Source of the DNA: Nematostella vectensis | Taxonomy: Eukaryota; Cnidaria; Anthozoa; Actiniaria; Edwardsiidae | Reading direction: 5' to 3' | Assembly (NCBI RefSeq): GCF_932526225.1 | Contig: NC_064040.1 | Location: 13,554,856 to 13,618,855, forward strand | DNA length: 64,000 nucleotides | Part shown: piece after piece, positions 1-11,300 of the stretch | Position numbering within the stretch: the first letter of the stretch is position 1 | Layout of the letters: each line of letters begins with the position of its first letter | Notes under the pieces: model-generated | What the model was told of the DNA's origin: nothing | The model's input: the letters and a program-made list of their open reading frames with translations, nothing else | Database searches by the model: none | Program-made: the position numbers and the translations under genes

Positions 1-484
1 TGAATATGTTCTTAATGATGTTCTTAACTTTTAGTGTATATAAAAATATAATACCCAATGAATTATTAGAAAGAGAATTACACTAATGATCAATAGCAAT
101 AATAAGGTTGTTACTATGAGCACAATTTGATTCTGCATTTGAGGACTAAAAAAGATTTTTTTTACTGCCTGAGCCTCGGCATGTTCTTAGCATGTTCTTA
201 AAATATGGTGAAATCTCAGGCTGGAGATTCTTATAAAAAAGGTTCTTGTAAAAAAAGAGTGTATATGTTGTTTCGTCTCGATTCTTGGTAAGGGACAGAT
301 ATTAAGATATCTGTTCCTTTTGAATGCAGTGATCAAGGCTCAAGGGGAACAAGTTTCACCATCTTCTGGAATGAAGCTTTTTATTTTAAAAGATCTCTGG
401 TACACTGCCATCACCATATCATTTTAGAACTCACATTCTCATCAGGGACAAGAGAGCTTACTGTATCTACATTAAGAGATTTCC
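1..484. other. AT-rich region upstream of the homeobox gene
   Basis: No coding exon is supported here. An in-frame TAA at 473-475 precedes the first ATG of the homeobox gene, so this stretch is 5' UTR, intron or promoter. Its inner limits cannot be set from sequence alone. Confidence 0.4.
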
Positions 485-3236
485 ATGGATGTTGGTATTA
501 CAGCTGAAAAAGGACTAAACTCTTTGGATTTTGGAGACGATCTGAATAACACTCCTCCTTCTAAGCGCTCAAGGCTGAATAGCAATCTCATGGAAGCAAC
601 ATCCTCTAACTGCGAAGCTACTTCCTCAAGCTGTGAGGTATTACCAGAAAACAACATTTTCCATTCATCGTATGACAGAGACAATGTCTGCACATCAAAT
701 GGTGAAACATGCAGTCCTTTCTTGTTTGTGGATGTTGAGGTCGAGCATAAGAAAGTTGAAAATGTTCCACTTGCATATGGCTGCCCTATAAGAGACATCA
801 GTAAATACCTTGCAAGGAATGAGTCTATTCAAATAGTCTACTATTTGTACAAGAAACTACAAAGATGTGAGAAGTTTGACTGTGATGTGTCGAATGCTCA
901 AGGTATGTGATCTTGCAGAATATCAGCTTTCTTGAGACTTTTTGGGGCGACTTTAGAATAGCCTTCATAGTATTCTTAAGTCTAACTGACGTTATGTAGC
1001 AGTGGTTAAGGGCCTTCTTATGTGCTATGTGCCTGATAACTCCATTTTTTTCTTGTGTGCAAGTATTTGTCAGGTTAAGCTCCAAGTGGAGATGGACCAA
1101 GTTGGATGATCTGATAGCCGACACCTCCCAGGCTGTGGGTGAAGCGTTCAGCGACATCTTGCCTTATTGTAAACTCACCTTTAGCTTAGAACCTAGCACA
1201 GAAGAGTAAGTATAACCTTTCAGTGTTGCTTGTAAAAAAAATGACTTTTATACTAGAAGCTTTTGATCCTTGTTTACATTTTAGCATCTTTTAAAGGGTC
1301 TTTGCTAGCCACCATTTTGACATTCTAGGAAATTACCTAGGTATGAGAGAGCATCCAATCCCATGACCAACAAATTTCTGAGAGAGTGGCTAAAAAGATA
1401 ATGCAATGTCTTATGCTTATGGGAATGTACCTGCTTTTAAGCCATTAAAAACACCAGGCTTAACTGATTTTTTTTAAGAATCTCTCCAAAATCCAATTTT
1501 AATAAAATATTATAAAATACACAATTTTTGAAGGGGTAAGGGGGGGGAGATAAAAATGGCCAAGGACACCACTGGTTGAAACTGTTATTGTCATTCATCC
1601 CCTCCCCCTTGTTATTTGTTTACTTATGTACATAACAGTGCTACTTAAATTGTGTACTACGTACTACCCATTTTACACCATATTACTTAGATCTCAGGAT
1701 CCTTAGTATTATGTACTGTATCTCATGTTGAGGTCATTTTATTTCAAGGCTACTGTGTACTGTAGGAGAATCATAAAAAAAATCTTAAAATATATTAATC
1801 AATATTATTCCACAGGGTGCAATCATGTGCAGAGATAGAGAACCAAGTTCTACCGAGTGCAGAGCAACTGCAAGTAATCCAAATGCTTCTGGGACTGCTA
1901 TCTCAACATTCACAGTCTGAACTCATCAAAGCCCACTGCCCTCTTTCACAGGTAAAATGCTTTTGTTTTACCCCTTATGCAGGAAGGTCCTTTTCTCAAT
2001 CTACAGGTACCTAAACTTAAAAGCTAGTGCTTTTTTTTTTTACTTAAAGTCCAAAGATGTTATGTATTTTTAAATAATGAACTCTTAGGCGTAGAAAATT
2101 CATGTTGTAGCTGTAGTGTCAGTCCATCCATTTTATGCCCCAACCACCTACCCATCCATCTGATTAGACATGTAGGTAACAGGAGGCAACCACTAAAACT
2201 TGGTGCAAATCCTCACTACTTTACTCCTTTAGGGACCTTATGGCTTACTACAACGGATAGCTTACATCTAGTGCACTGATATCTAATGTTTATGCCATGT
2301 TTGTTCCATGTGGACCACTTTTACTGTCGATTCCGTTGTATCGCGACCCACATTTTCAAAACACTATATCTTTATGGTTTTCTGTCCGTCAGTAAAACCA
2401 TTCTGAGCCAATCAGAGTCTCGCTTTTTGCACTTCCCTGGCTATCTTCTGGAAGAAAACCTCACAGTGTTATGACAGAAAGCCAGGCAACTGCACTAGGC
2501 AAGAGAGGGCAAGAATCTGATTGGCTTAGAATAGTTTGACTTCCGGGACAGAAAATCTCAAAAGACAAAAACAAATTGATGTTTTGAAAATGTGGTGTCG
2601 CGATACAACAGATTCGACAGTAACTTTGTCAAACAGCTTTCATAATTCCATAACTGTATATTATTAAATGCATTGTTATTGATTTGAACACAGGCTGTGA
2701 TTTCCCGTTTAGAGAAAGATCACACTCTACCAGAAATGAGTAACGAGGAGTTGGAAACATTACAAAAGTGGATACACAACTTTAATCTATCAAAACAGGA
2801 GCTCCCCCAGACTACTGTGGCTATCCCTCCCCAGTCTGATTCAGTCAAACCCAAACAAGGCTCCTCTAAGACAGAGCACAAAGATGGTCACCACGAAGGA
2901 GGATACTCAAGATATGCTAAATTTGACAGCAATTCTGAAAGGCCTTTGCTAAGAGCATGGTATAAACGAGACCCTACACCCTCAAGGGAACTTATTTGTC
3001 AGTACACAGCGGAACTTAACCGTGGAAGATACCGACAACAGCTAGCCTACCCTGTGACAGAGCGTAGTGTTTATACCTGGTTTAAGAATGCAAGAGCTCG
3101 ATCTGGGAAGAGAAAGCAAGGGTTGTTGCAAACAGCTGGGCAGATTCAGGTTGTTGGGATGTCTCCTGACAGAAATAGTCCATTTAAGGGTCCTGATCAG
3201 GGAAGAATGGATCCAGAGCAAAGTGTGGAGCAGTAG
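485..3236 (+). CDS. CMP-class (SATB/dve-like) homeobox transcription factor
   Basis: Four coding exons: 485-902, 1064-1205, 1816-1951 and 2694-3236 (412 aa). All introns are GT-AG and phases agree; the second acceptor is a CAAG. Residues 1-78 are polar and serine-rich. Residues about 79-185 match the SATB N-terminal ubiquitin-like oligomerisation domain. Residues about 190-270 match the CUT-like domain, with CPLSQ followed by hydrophobic helices as in SATB proteins. A homeodomain lies at about 303-372, with helix 1 around LLRAWYK and recognition helix SVYTWFKNARAR. The helix 2-3 loop holds about 11 extra residues, so this is an atypical homeodomain. The combination ULD + CUT-like + homeodomain is the CMP (compass) architecture of SATB1/2 and Drosophila defective proventriculus, which are DNA-binding chromatin and transcription regulators in the nucleus. 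The start is chosen because a stop (473) lies in frame just upstream. Orthology to SATB rather than dve is not resolved. Confidence 0.85.
2322..2622. mobile_element. MITE-like hairpin element in homeobox-gene intron 3
   Basis: About 40 bp at 2322-2362 (starting TACTGTCGATTCCGTTGTAT) is repeated inverted at 2582-2622. The interior is also largely self-complementary: GAGCCAATCAGA faces TCTGATTGGCTTAG. The whole 300 bp would fold into one hairpin. It has no coding capacity. Confidence 0.75.
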
Positions 3237-4897
3237 CTTGTCCATGTGAATGAGGCCAGAGTCAACAATGGCCTGCTTTTCATTTTCGTTTATTTCCAAT
3301 TCAGGAACTGTGGAGCCATTTAGTCATTTCTTGATTCTCCTCAAGTCGCATTGAGTGTTTTGTGTCATAGAATAGAGTGATAGAATATATATTTTACAAA
3401 TGACTTTAGACTGTTATCACTAAAAGTGTTAGGAAATTTCATGTTTTTTCAAGAAAGGAAACCCCAGATCATATTGACTGCCATAATTACTTACACTACA
3501 AATTTAAAAAGATGAGCTGAAAACCCGACTGAGATATGTGTGGCTTTTTTGAGATGTGTTTTCGGCTTTTTTTCACAAAGAAATGTTATGTAAACAATCC
3601 CAGACAAGGTGGATGGTCATTGATACCTGTCCATTATGGATTTTTCTGTAGAAATGTTCAGTTTAAAACCTGCATAACTTGTTGACTTCATCATGTTTTA
3701 ACTTATTATTATTATATTTTAATATACATAAGTATATATAATATATTGTATTGATAAATTGAATATTGTAACTAGATTCTGTCCTGAACTTTTGTGAATG
3801 GGACTGGTAAGACTTTAATAAGCCAGACAAGGAAAAGCAGTGCAAGAGTATTTTTCATCAGAGATTTCTCTGTAGAAATGTTCAGTTTAAAACCTGCATA
3901 TCTTTGACAAGGAAAATCAGCGAGAGAGAATTGTAATTCTATCATGTATTCCCAAATCCACTTGGAACAGATGCCACACTTTTCTGAAGATAATGTTACT
4001 CATCAAGTAATTTTGAGACTATTTCATAATCATGGCACAGCTTTTAGAATGACTGGATCACTAAGGACACTTTTATTTTTAAATTTCTAGATTCATGTCT
4101 TCCTAAGCAGAATTTTTTTACAGTACTTTTAAAACAAGGTAATATTGATATCTAATTAAATGATAATTAAGTAAAATGGCAAACAAGTATGAAAATAGTT
4201 CTAGTGAAAGTTGACCTTTGTCAAAAGTGTGGGATTAACTTATCTAAAATAACACCATACCTGTCAACTCTCCCGCATTAGGCGGTAGTCTCAAGATTTT
4301 GGAACCCTTCTCCCGCTGCGAGGTTTACCCACCCCTCCCCCCCTCAAAAAAAGAAAATCTCAAGCCTTGAGATTTTCGGAGGTTGACAGATATCTAACAC
4401 TGTATTTAGCAAAAAACACTGTTCTGTTGAAATTGTCTTATTTATCTGGATCATTTATCTAAAATAATACTGTTTTATTAGAGTTTAGATGAGATCAGCT
4501 GAGATGTTGCCTATTAAACTTGATTCTAGTTTTGATAAAAACACTATGATGTTGTCATACTGTTGCATCTTGCCCCCCACCCCCACCCCCCCGTACCTAT
4601 TTCCTGTCTCAGATCCTCCAGAAGTTTTGGCTCTGCACTGTTAAACATCAAAAAGATGAAACAGCTAGTGTGTGTGTCCTGGTATTGGTGTTTTAGGTGG
4701 GGAGGGGAGGAGGAAATTGAAGGCTAAGGCATCTGAAATGTGCAGGGGTTTCGACCGAGCGCCGGCTACTTTTTTTAAAAGTCTTGAACTAAAAAAATAA
4801 AATAATTTCCACCCCCTACTTGTCAATATCCACCGCCTACTCTGAAAGCTAATGAAAGCCCTGATGTATATACCGTAACGATTCAAATAAGCACTAG
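3237..4897. other. 3' UTR and intergenic sequence with a direct duplication
   Basis: This follows the homeobox stop codon. A roughly 35 bp block at about 3640-3676 (TTCAGTTTAAAACCTGCATA) recurs at about 3865-3902 together with nearby ACAAGGAAAA motifs, a direct duplication of about 225 bp period. A short hairpin-prone C-rich stretch sits near 4255-4395. No further gene is visible. Confidence 0.5.
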
Positions 4898-5290
4898 GGG
4901 CGCTTATTGGGTCTTGTTGGGAAGGGGGGGCGCTTATTTCATTTTCGGGTCATGGGGAAGGGAGGGGGGGGCGCTTATTTCATTTTCGGGTCTTGGGGAA
5001 GGGAGGGGGGGCGCTTATTTCATTTCGGCGGAAATTCCAGCTTCTGAATTGATAGAGACCAGAATCCAGAATCGCACAAAATTTTGAAGTAGAGATAAGA
5101 CCAAGATATTTGCGCTTGGATACAGAAGTTGAAGGGATAATAAGTAGACCCATGTTTTAATGTGAGAATGTCAATGCTAGCTAAATAAGATAAAGATTTG
5201 CACCATTCAATTGGTGCTTTTGTTGATTTTTTTTTTTTTTTAGAAGAAGGGAAGGGGGTCGCTTATTGGGGAAGGGGCGCTTATTTAAAT
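4898..5290. repeat. GGCGCTTATT dispersed repeat with local tandem copies
   Basis: Two to three tandem copies of a roughly 45 bp G-rich unit with GGCGCTTATTTCATTTTCGG lie at 4928-5030. The same GGCGCTTATT word closes the block near 5250-5285, so it looks like a MITE-type element with G-rich ends. Noncoding. Confidence 0.55.
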
Positions 5291-5391
5291 GATGGCACTC
5301 TATTTATTACGGTATCCTAGAAAATACTATTTATAGGTGTATTTGTTTCAATTGGTGTGTCTTGTAGATCCATGGGTTGTCTGCCAGGGAT

Positions 5392-8300
5392 ATGAGCACC
5401 GTGGCTCGCATAGCAACAACGGCAAGTAAGGTGAGAGAAAAGGGCAGTATCAAAGAAGAGACGGCAAGTAAGGTGAGAGAAAAGAGCTGTATCAAAGAAG
5501 AGACGGCAAGTAAGGTGAGAGAAAAGAGCTGTATCAAAGAAGAGACTGCAAGTAAGGTAAGAGAAAAGAGCTGTATCAAAGAAGAGACGGCAAGTAAGGT
5601 GAGAGAAAAGAGCTGTATCAAAGAAGAGACGGCGAGTAAGGTGAGAGAAAAGAGCTGTATCAAAGAAGAGACGGCAAGTAAGGTGAGAGAAAAGAGCTGT
5701 ATCAAAGAAGAGACGGTAAGTAAGGTGAGAGAAAAGAGCTGTATCAAACAAGAGACGGCAAGTAAGGTGAGAGAAAAGAGCTGTATCAAAGAAGAGACGG
5801 TAAGTAAGGTGAGAGAAAAGAGCTGTATCAAACAAGAGACGGCAAGTAAGGTGAGAGAGGTGAGAGAAAAGAGCTGTATCAAACAAGAGACGGCAAGTAA
5901 GGTGAGAGAAAAGGGCAGTATCAAAGGAGAGACGGCAAGTAAGATGAGAGAAAAGAGCAGTATCAAAGAAGAAGGAAGCGGCTCTTAAAAAAAAAGCCAT
6001 CAATAGTTACCTCTTATAGCACCAGCTACACTAGTCCCTTAAATCAAGTACAAAGTGTTATGTGAAAAGAATAAGTCAAATGATATCCGTAGAGAGAAGT
6101 GAACAAAGCACATAATTAAATTTTACCAACTTTCTCCTTCTCTTGGCAGCGTGCATCAACCAAGAGAATACCCAATAGGAGAACGGCAAATAAACATGGC
6201 GCCAAACCTATGGCATCCAGTAATTTGCCCGAGGCGACGGTGTCGAAAGGGGAGAAAGAAGTCACAATTGAAGCTGTTGGACAGGTTAATATTAACACCT
6301 TGCCGGGCATCGTGTCCGGTTAACGTCCCTTGAGTTATCGGACACATAAACAACAACTCTTTCGACATCGTGTCCGAATACGGTAACGTCCATTGAAGCT
6401 GTCGGGCAGATATAACAACTCTTTTGACATCATGTCCCAATAACGTCCATTGAGGCTGTCGGGCAGATATAACAACTTTTTTGACATCATGTCCCAATAA
6501 CGTCCATTGAGGCTGTCGGGCAGATATAACAACTTTTTTGACATCATGTCCCAATAACGTCCATTGAAGCTGTCGGGCAGATATAACAACTCTTTTGACA
6601 TCATGTCCGAATAACGTCCATTGAAGCTGTCGGGCAAATATAACAACTCTTTTGACATCATGTCCCAATAACGTCCATTGAGTTATCGGACACATAAATA
6701 ACAACTCTTTTGACATCTGTCCGAATACCGTCCATTGAAACTGCCAGGCAGATATAACAACTCTTTTGACATCATGTCCCAATAACGTCCATTGAAGCTG
6801 TCGGGCAGATATAACAACTCTTTTGACATCATGTCCCAATAACGTCCATTAAAGCTGTCGGGCAAATATAACAACTCTTTTGACATCATGTCCCAATAAC
6901 GTCCATTGAGTTATCGGACACATAAATAACAACTCTTTTGACATCTGTCCGAATACCGTCCATTGAAACTGCCAGGCAGATATAACAACTCTTTTGACAT
7001 CATGTCCCAATAACGTCCATTGAAGCTGTCGGGCAGATATAACAACTCTTTTGACATCATGTCCCAATAACGTCCATTAAAGCTGTCGGGCAGATATAAA
7101 AACTCTTTTGACATCATGTCCGAATAACGTCCATTGAAGCTGTGTGTGATAGATTAATAAGGAGCCTTAAAGCCAATTTGGCCATTTTTTATATTTTCCA
7201 TTCATCCATGCAATCCATATCTCTTATGAGAAGGACTTAGAGCTTGGAGTTGTTTATGCAATGTTTCCCCATTTAGTCGTCAAAGATAATAACCCTAATT
7301 TGTAGCGGCACATTGTGTCTTCGTTTAGCTGTGTCAAATACACCTATGATTCTATTGTAGAACCCAGCCTTTACGCCAGACTCAGACATGGCATTCCGTC
7401 AGCGCGTGTATTCCTTTGCGGGCCTGGGCCTGAGAGATGACGTACTGAAGGCTTTAGATGCTCTGAACATTCACCAGCCAACGGTCATACAGGTACTGGA
7501 GATGATATGCAGACGGACGGTCAGACAGACAGACGGACAGTGTAAATGCACGGACAACAACAGAAGGAAAGACAGACAGATATACGGGCCAGTAGCGGAT
7601 CTGCGGGGGGGGGGGGGCTGTTTTCATTGCTTTCATTGCGTCTTTTAATTCCAAAATAATGACCCCCCTTGGCAAATAGCTAGATCCGCCCCTCTGCGGG
7701 CGGAAAGGAAGAAAGACAAACAGCAACGGGACGGGCAGACAGAAATACAGAAAAGGAAGGACAGACAGACAGATAGACGAGAGAAGTCTGAGGCTCCGGT
7801 ACCCAGGGTAACAAAAGTCATACGGCAAAGATAAAGTGCAATGTGTTACTTGTTTCCGTTCACAGATGGTCACGATTCCCAAAATTATCCACCGGCATCA
7901 CGTGATATGCGCTGCACAGACAGGTTAGCAGTCGAATTCGAAATGTGTTTGATTGCCACATGCCAATTATCATTGAGTTTAAGGTACTTTATTTAGCCAC
8001 CTTTTCCAATATTTTATAAATTAAAGCAGCTATGCCAAGAACTTGTTATCATGGAAAGTTTCGAGTAAAGTATATCACCCCGAGCGATCCGAATTCCCGC
8101 GTCGAAAAGGGGCTGTTATAAGGAGAGAGTCCGAAAGGAATCAAGTTGAAAATTAAAGCTATATTTACATAGTGATCTGCCTTGCTTTGAAATTGCTTAT
8201 GAGTCGTACCATAGCACCTTGGGTAAAAGGGGTATCAATTAGACGAGGGATAAGGTGGAGGTGTGGGTGTGGGGTGGGTGTGGGTGTGGGTGCATAGCGA

Positions 8301-11300
8301 ATATGATGGCTGACAGTGGTGTATGTGTTGGACGGGTCACGTAGAAGATTTCACCACATTGGATTGGTACACCACAGACGAAGAACGAGAATACAATAGA
8401 ACAATGAGGGTTATCTAGCCAATCCTGTTAGGCCTTACGAACGGGCTTCTACACTTCTCTGTTGGACCAGGTAATAGAGAATTAGATGTAATAGTGATAA
8501 ATCAACTGACACTGAGTCATTTTTTCCCTGTTTAGGTTCGGGTAAGACGCTTGCGTACCTAGCGCCGCTTGTTCATCGCCTGAGGGAGGACGAGGAGAGG
8601 CATGGCATATTGGCAAGACTTAAGAGACCACGCGCGTGTATCGTGGTACCCGCGCGAGAACTCGCCACGCAGATCCTGGTTAGTCTGATCACTCCCATGT
8701 AAGGTAGTACTCGCGCGAGAACACGCCGCGCAGACTCTAGTGAGTATGACCACGCGCGTGTATCGTGGTACCCGCGCAAGAATTCGCTTTGCTGATTCTG
8801 GTAAGGCTAACAGTATTTGAGCTAAGGAGGTAGTTATCGTAACGATTTCTTTCGGAGAACCCGCAACAGTATCATCTTTGTTTATGCCCGAATTGTTTTA
8901 AATTTAATTACTTATAAATTACCAATAAATTCAGTTTTCTTTCTTTTTGTTAGAAAACCGCTAAGTCGCTATGTCATCATGCCCGGTTTCGGTCAGTTGG
9001 TCTGATTGGAGGACGCAAGCAGGTCAGTGACCAGCGACTCGTTATATAATGACCAGGAACCTTTCAGGTGCGTGCCCCCCCCCCCCCCCCCCCGGGGGGG
9101 TGTGTGGCACCGTGCTAATGGTGAGGAGATGATCTCGCCCCCTGCATAAGCACTGACAGATAATGGATGCATCCACGGTCATGGTTGTCAATCTCTTCCA
9201 TGATAAGTTTACTTTAAAATGTTTAACCTATTTTATTTGATGTGTTTTTTTGTAGAGTTTATTTAACCTGAGAGATTCTTGAAGTGGGATGCTTTTTAAT
9301 TAAATTCTACATAAATTTCTTCTTGAGGGTAAGATAATTAGCTTACTGTATCATCTTTTCAATTCACAGAAATGGATGCGAGATGACCTCGAGTCACCCG
9401 TGGACCTTCTGGTTGCCACCCCGGGGACATTGCTCAAGTACAGGCAAAAGGGTACACCAGTTTAAATCAAAACATTTTGCAAGTCATCTATTGAACCCTT
9501 AAATTCAGTAGTGTCAGGGGCGGATACAGGGGGGTGGATTGGGTGGATATCCACCCCCATTTTTGAGTAAAAAAATTAAAAAGTCAATTTGTTTGAAGAG
9601 AATAATTTTCTGAGGGACGGGAGGTACTGTCCAATTTCCTTTGCCTGCTCGACGTTGTTGACGCGACAAATCCAATTCAACGTGAAGTATTATAAGATCT
9701 ATGTAGTGACCTCCAAAAAACCACTTGATCAGTTATCAATTATCAATTATCAAATCAATTATCCACCCCCCATTTTGAAATCTTGGATCCGCCCAACTAG
9801 TACCACTAGTACCACTTTATCCATTTACCCATTTGGCCATTTTCTATCTTTTTCTTTTAACCAACAGAACGATCTCTGAACCGTCACTGTGATTATTGGA
9901 TATAAATTGGCAATTAAAAACCATTTCTTGGATCTTATAGCATATATCTACCTCGTCACGCTATAGTAAGAAGTGTTATCGCGGTTTTTTCAGTTCAGGC
10001 TATAACATGCATTCCGGATTACCTGTCTTTGTAACATTCCGCACCGAGTCCATGCCATATCCCTTATCCTGGGACTCCCTTCGAGAATAAACACCCCCGA
10101 CAGATTTTATCATCGTCTGATCTTCTCGGATCTGACGCATTTGGTATCTAATGCTATCTTTACCCTCGTCAGATCGCCTGTTCTTCTCGGATCTGACGCA
10201 TCTAGTGATAGACGAGGCAGACACCATGTTCGATGCCTCCTTCAAGTCTCTTACCATGGAGATCTTACATACAATCAAAGTAAGTCAACTTCAACTTATT
10301 TATAACTTCACTGTATATCAGTCTGTGAAATATTAGCTATCGTTACCTGCAATGTGAATTCTCCTAATGAAGAGGCATGACTTAGCTTTGACCAATTCTT
10401 GTCTGCTTTGCCGAGGGTTTTGTAGGGATTTTTGGATCAATTTTACACATAAAAAGTGTCGTTTTGACTGTTTAAACGAGGTCGGAAGGATACGTGGAAT
10501 TCCTCTTTGTGTAATGAACACTCCGTCAAAACACGCAATTTGCATTCGCCCATGATGACATTGAGCAGATCTTGGTGAAAGTGTGCCGCATTATAAGACT
10601 CGAAATATCAGGAGTTTTCCCCCCGGGGGGGTGGGGGGTGGTGTACTACACATATCCATCGGACGGGGATTATCGTGTCTTTTAGGGTTTAAATTTGGAG
10701 CCTTGAGTATCTACCCCGGGGAGCCTTCATTGAGATCGTTTACAGCTGTTTTTAATATTCTGCGAGCTTTTACCGACGATTTCCATCTGCAAAATCGCCT
10801 TCTGGCTTCCGTCATTCAAAATCCTTGAAGCGGCTTCATTGGGCAGCACTGGCCATTCGAAAATCACTAAATGTAATTCCGTTAGTTTGAATGACGGAAG
10901 TCAGAACGCTCTCTAACAGTTTGAAATTGTTAATGAGTGTTCGCAGAGTTCTGAATATGGCAGTAAAGAATGTTACATATCCCGCCAGATTCGCGAGTGC
11001 CAGGCTCCTCCCCCGGACCAGCTCCCTATCGATGCACAAGTCACCATCGCGGGCGCGACTCTACCCCAGGAGTTGATAGCCAACACTCTGAAGGATCTGT
11101 TACCGGTATGTCACATAGATTCGTATAAATTACTAGGTCTTTTTTAGGGCAAATAGCGCCACTCTACCCCAGGAGTTGAAAGCCAACACCCTGAAGGATC
11201 TGTTACCATAGTCACATAGACTAGTACGAATAACCCGGTCTTTTTTTAAAGCAAATAGCTCTTTGAAGTAATTGTTTTTAAAAAGGTTTCATCTTTTGGC

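Noticed and set aside
5317-6003. 228- and 211-codon minus-strand frames
   Set aside because: By-products of the 42-bp array on the plus strand; they have no domain and are mirror frames of the repeat.
6156-7117. Several repeat-rich minus-strand frames (GHDVKRVVISARQ type)
   Set aside because: Frames through the 57-bp satellite; the unit length is divisible by three, so they stay open by construction.
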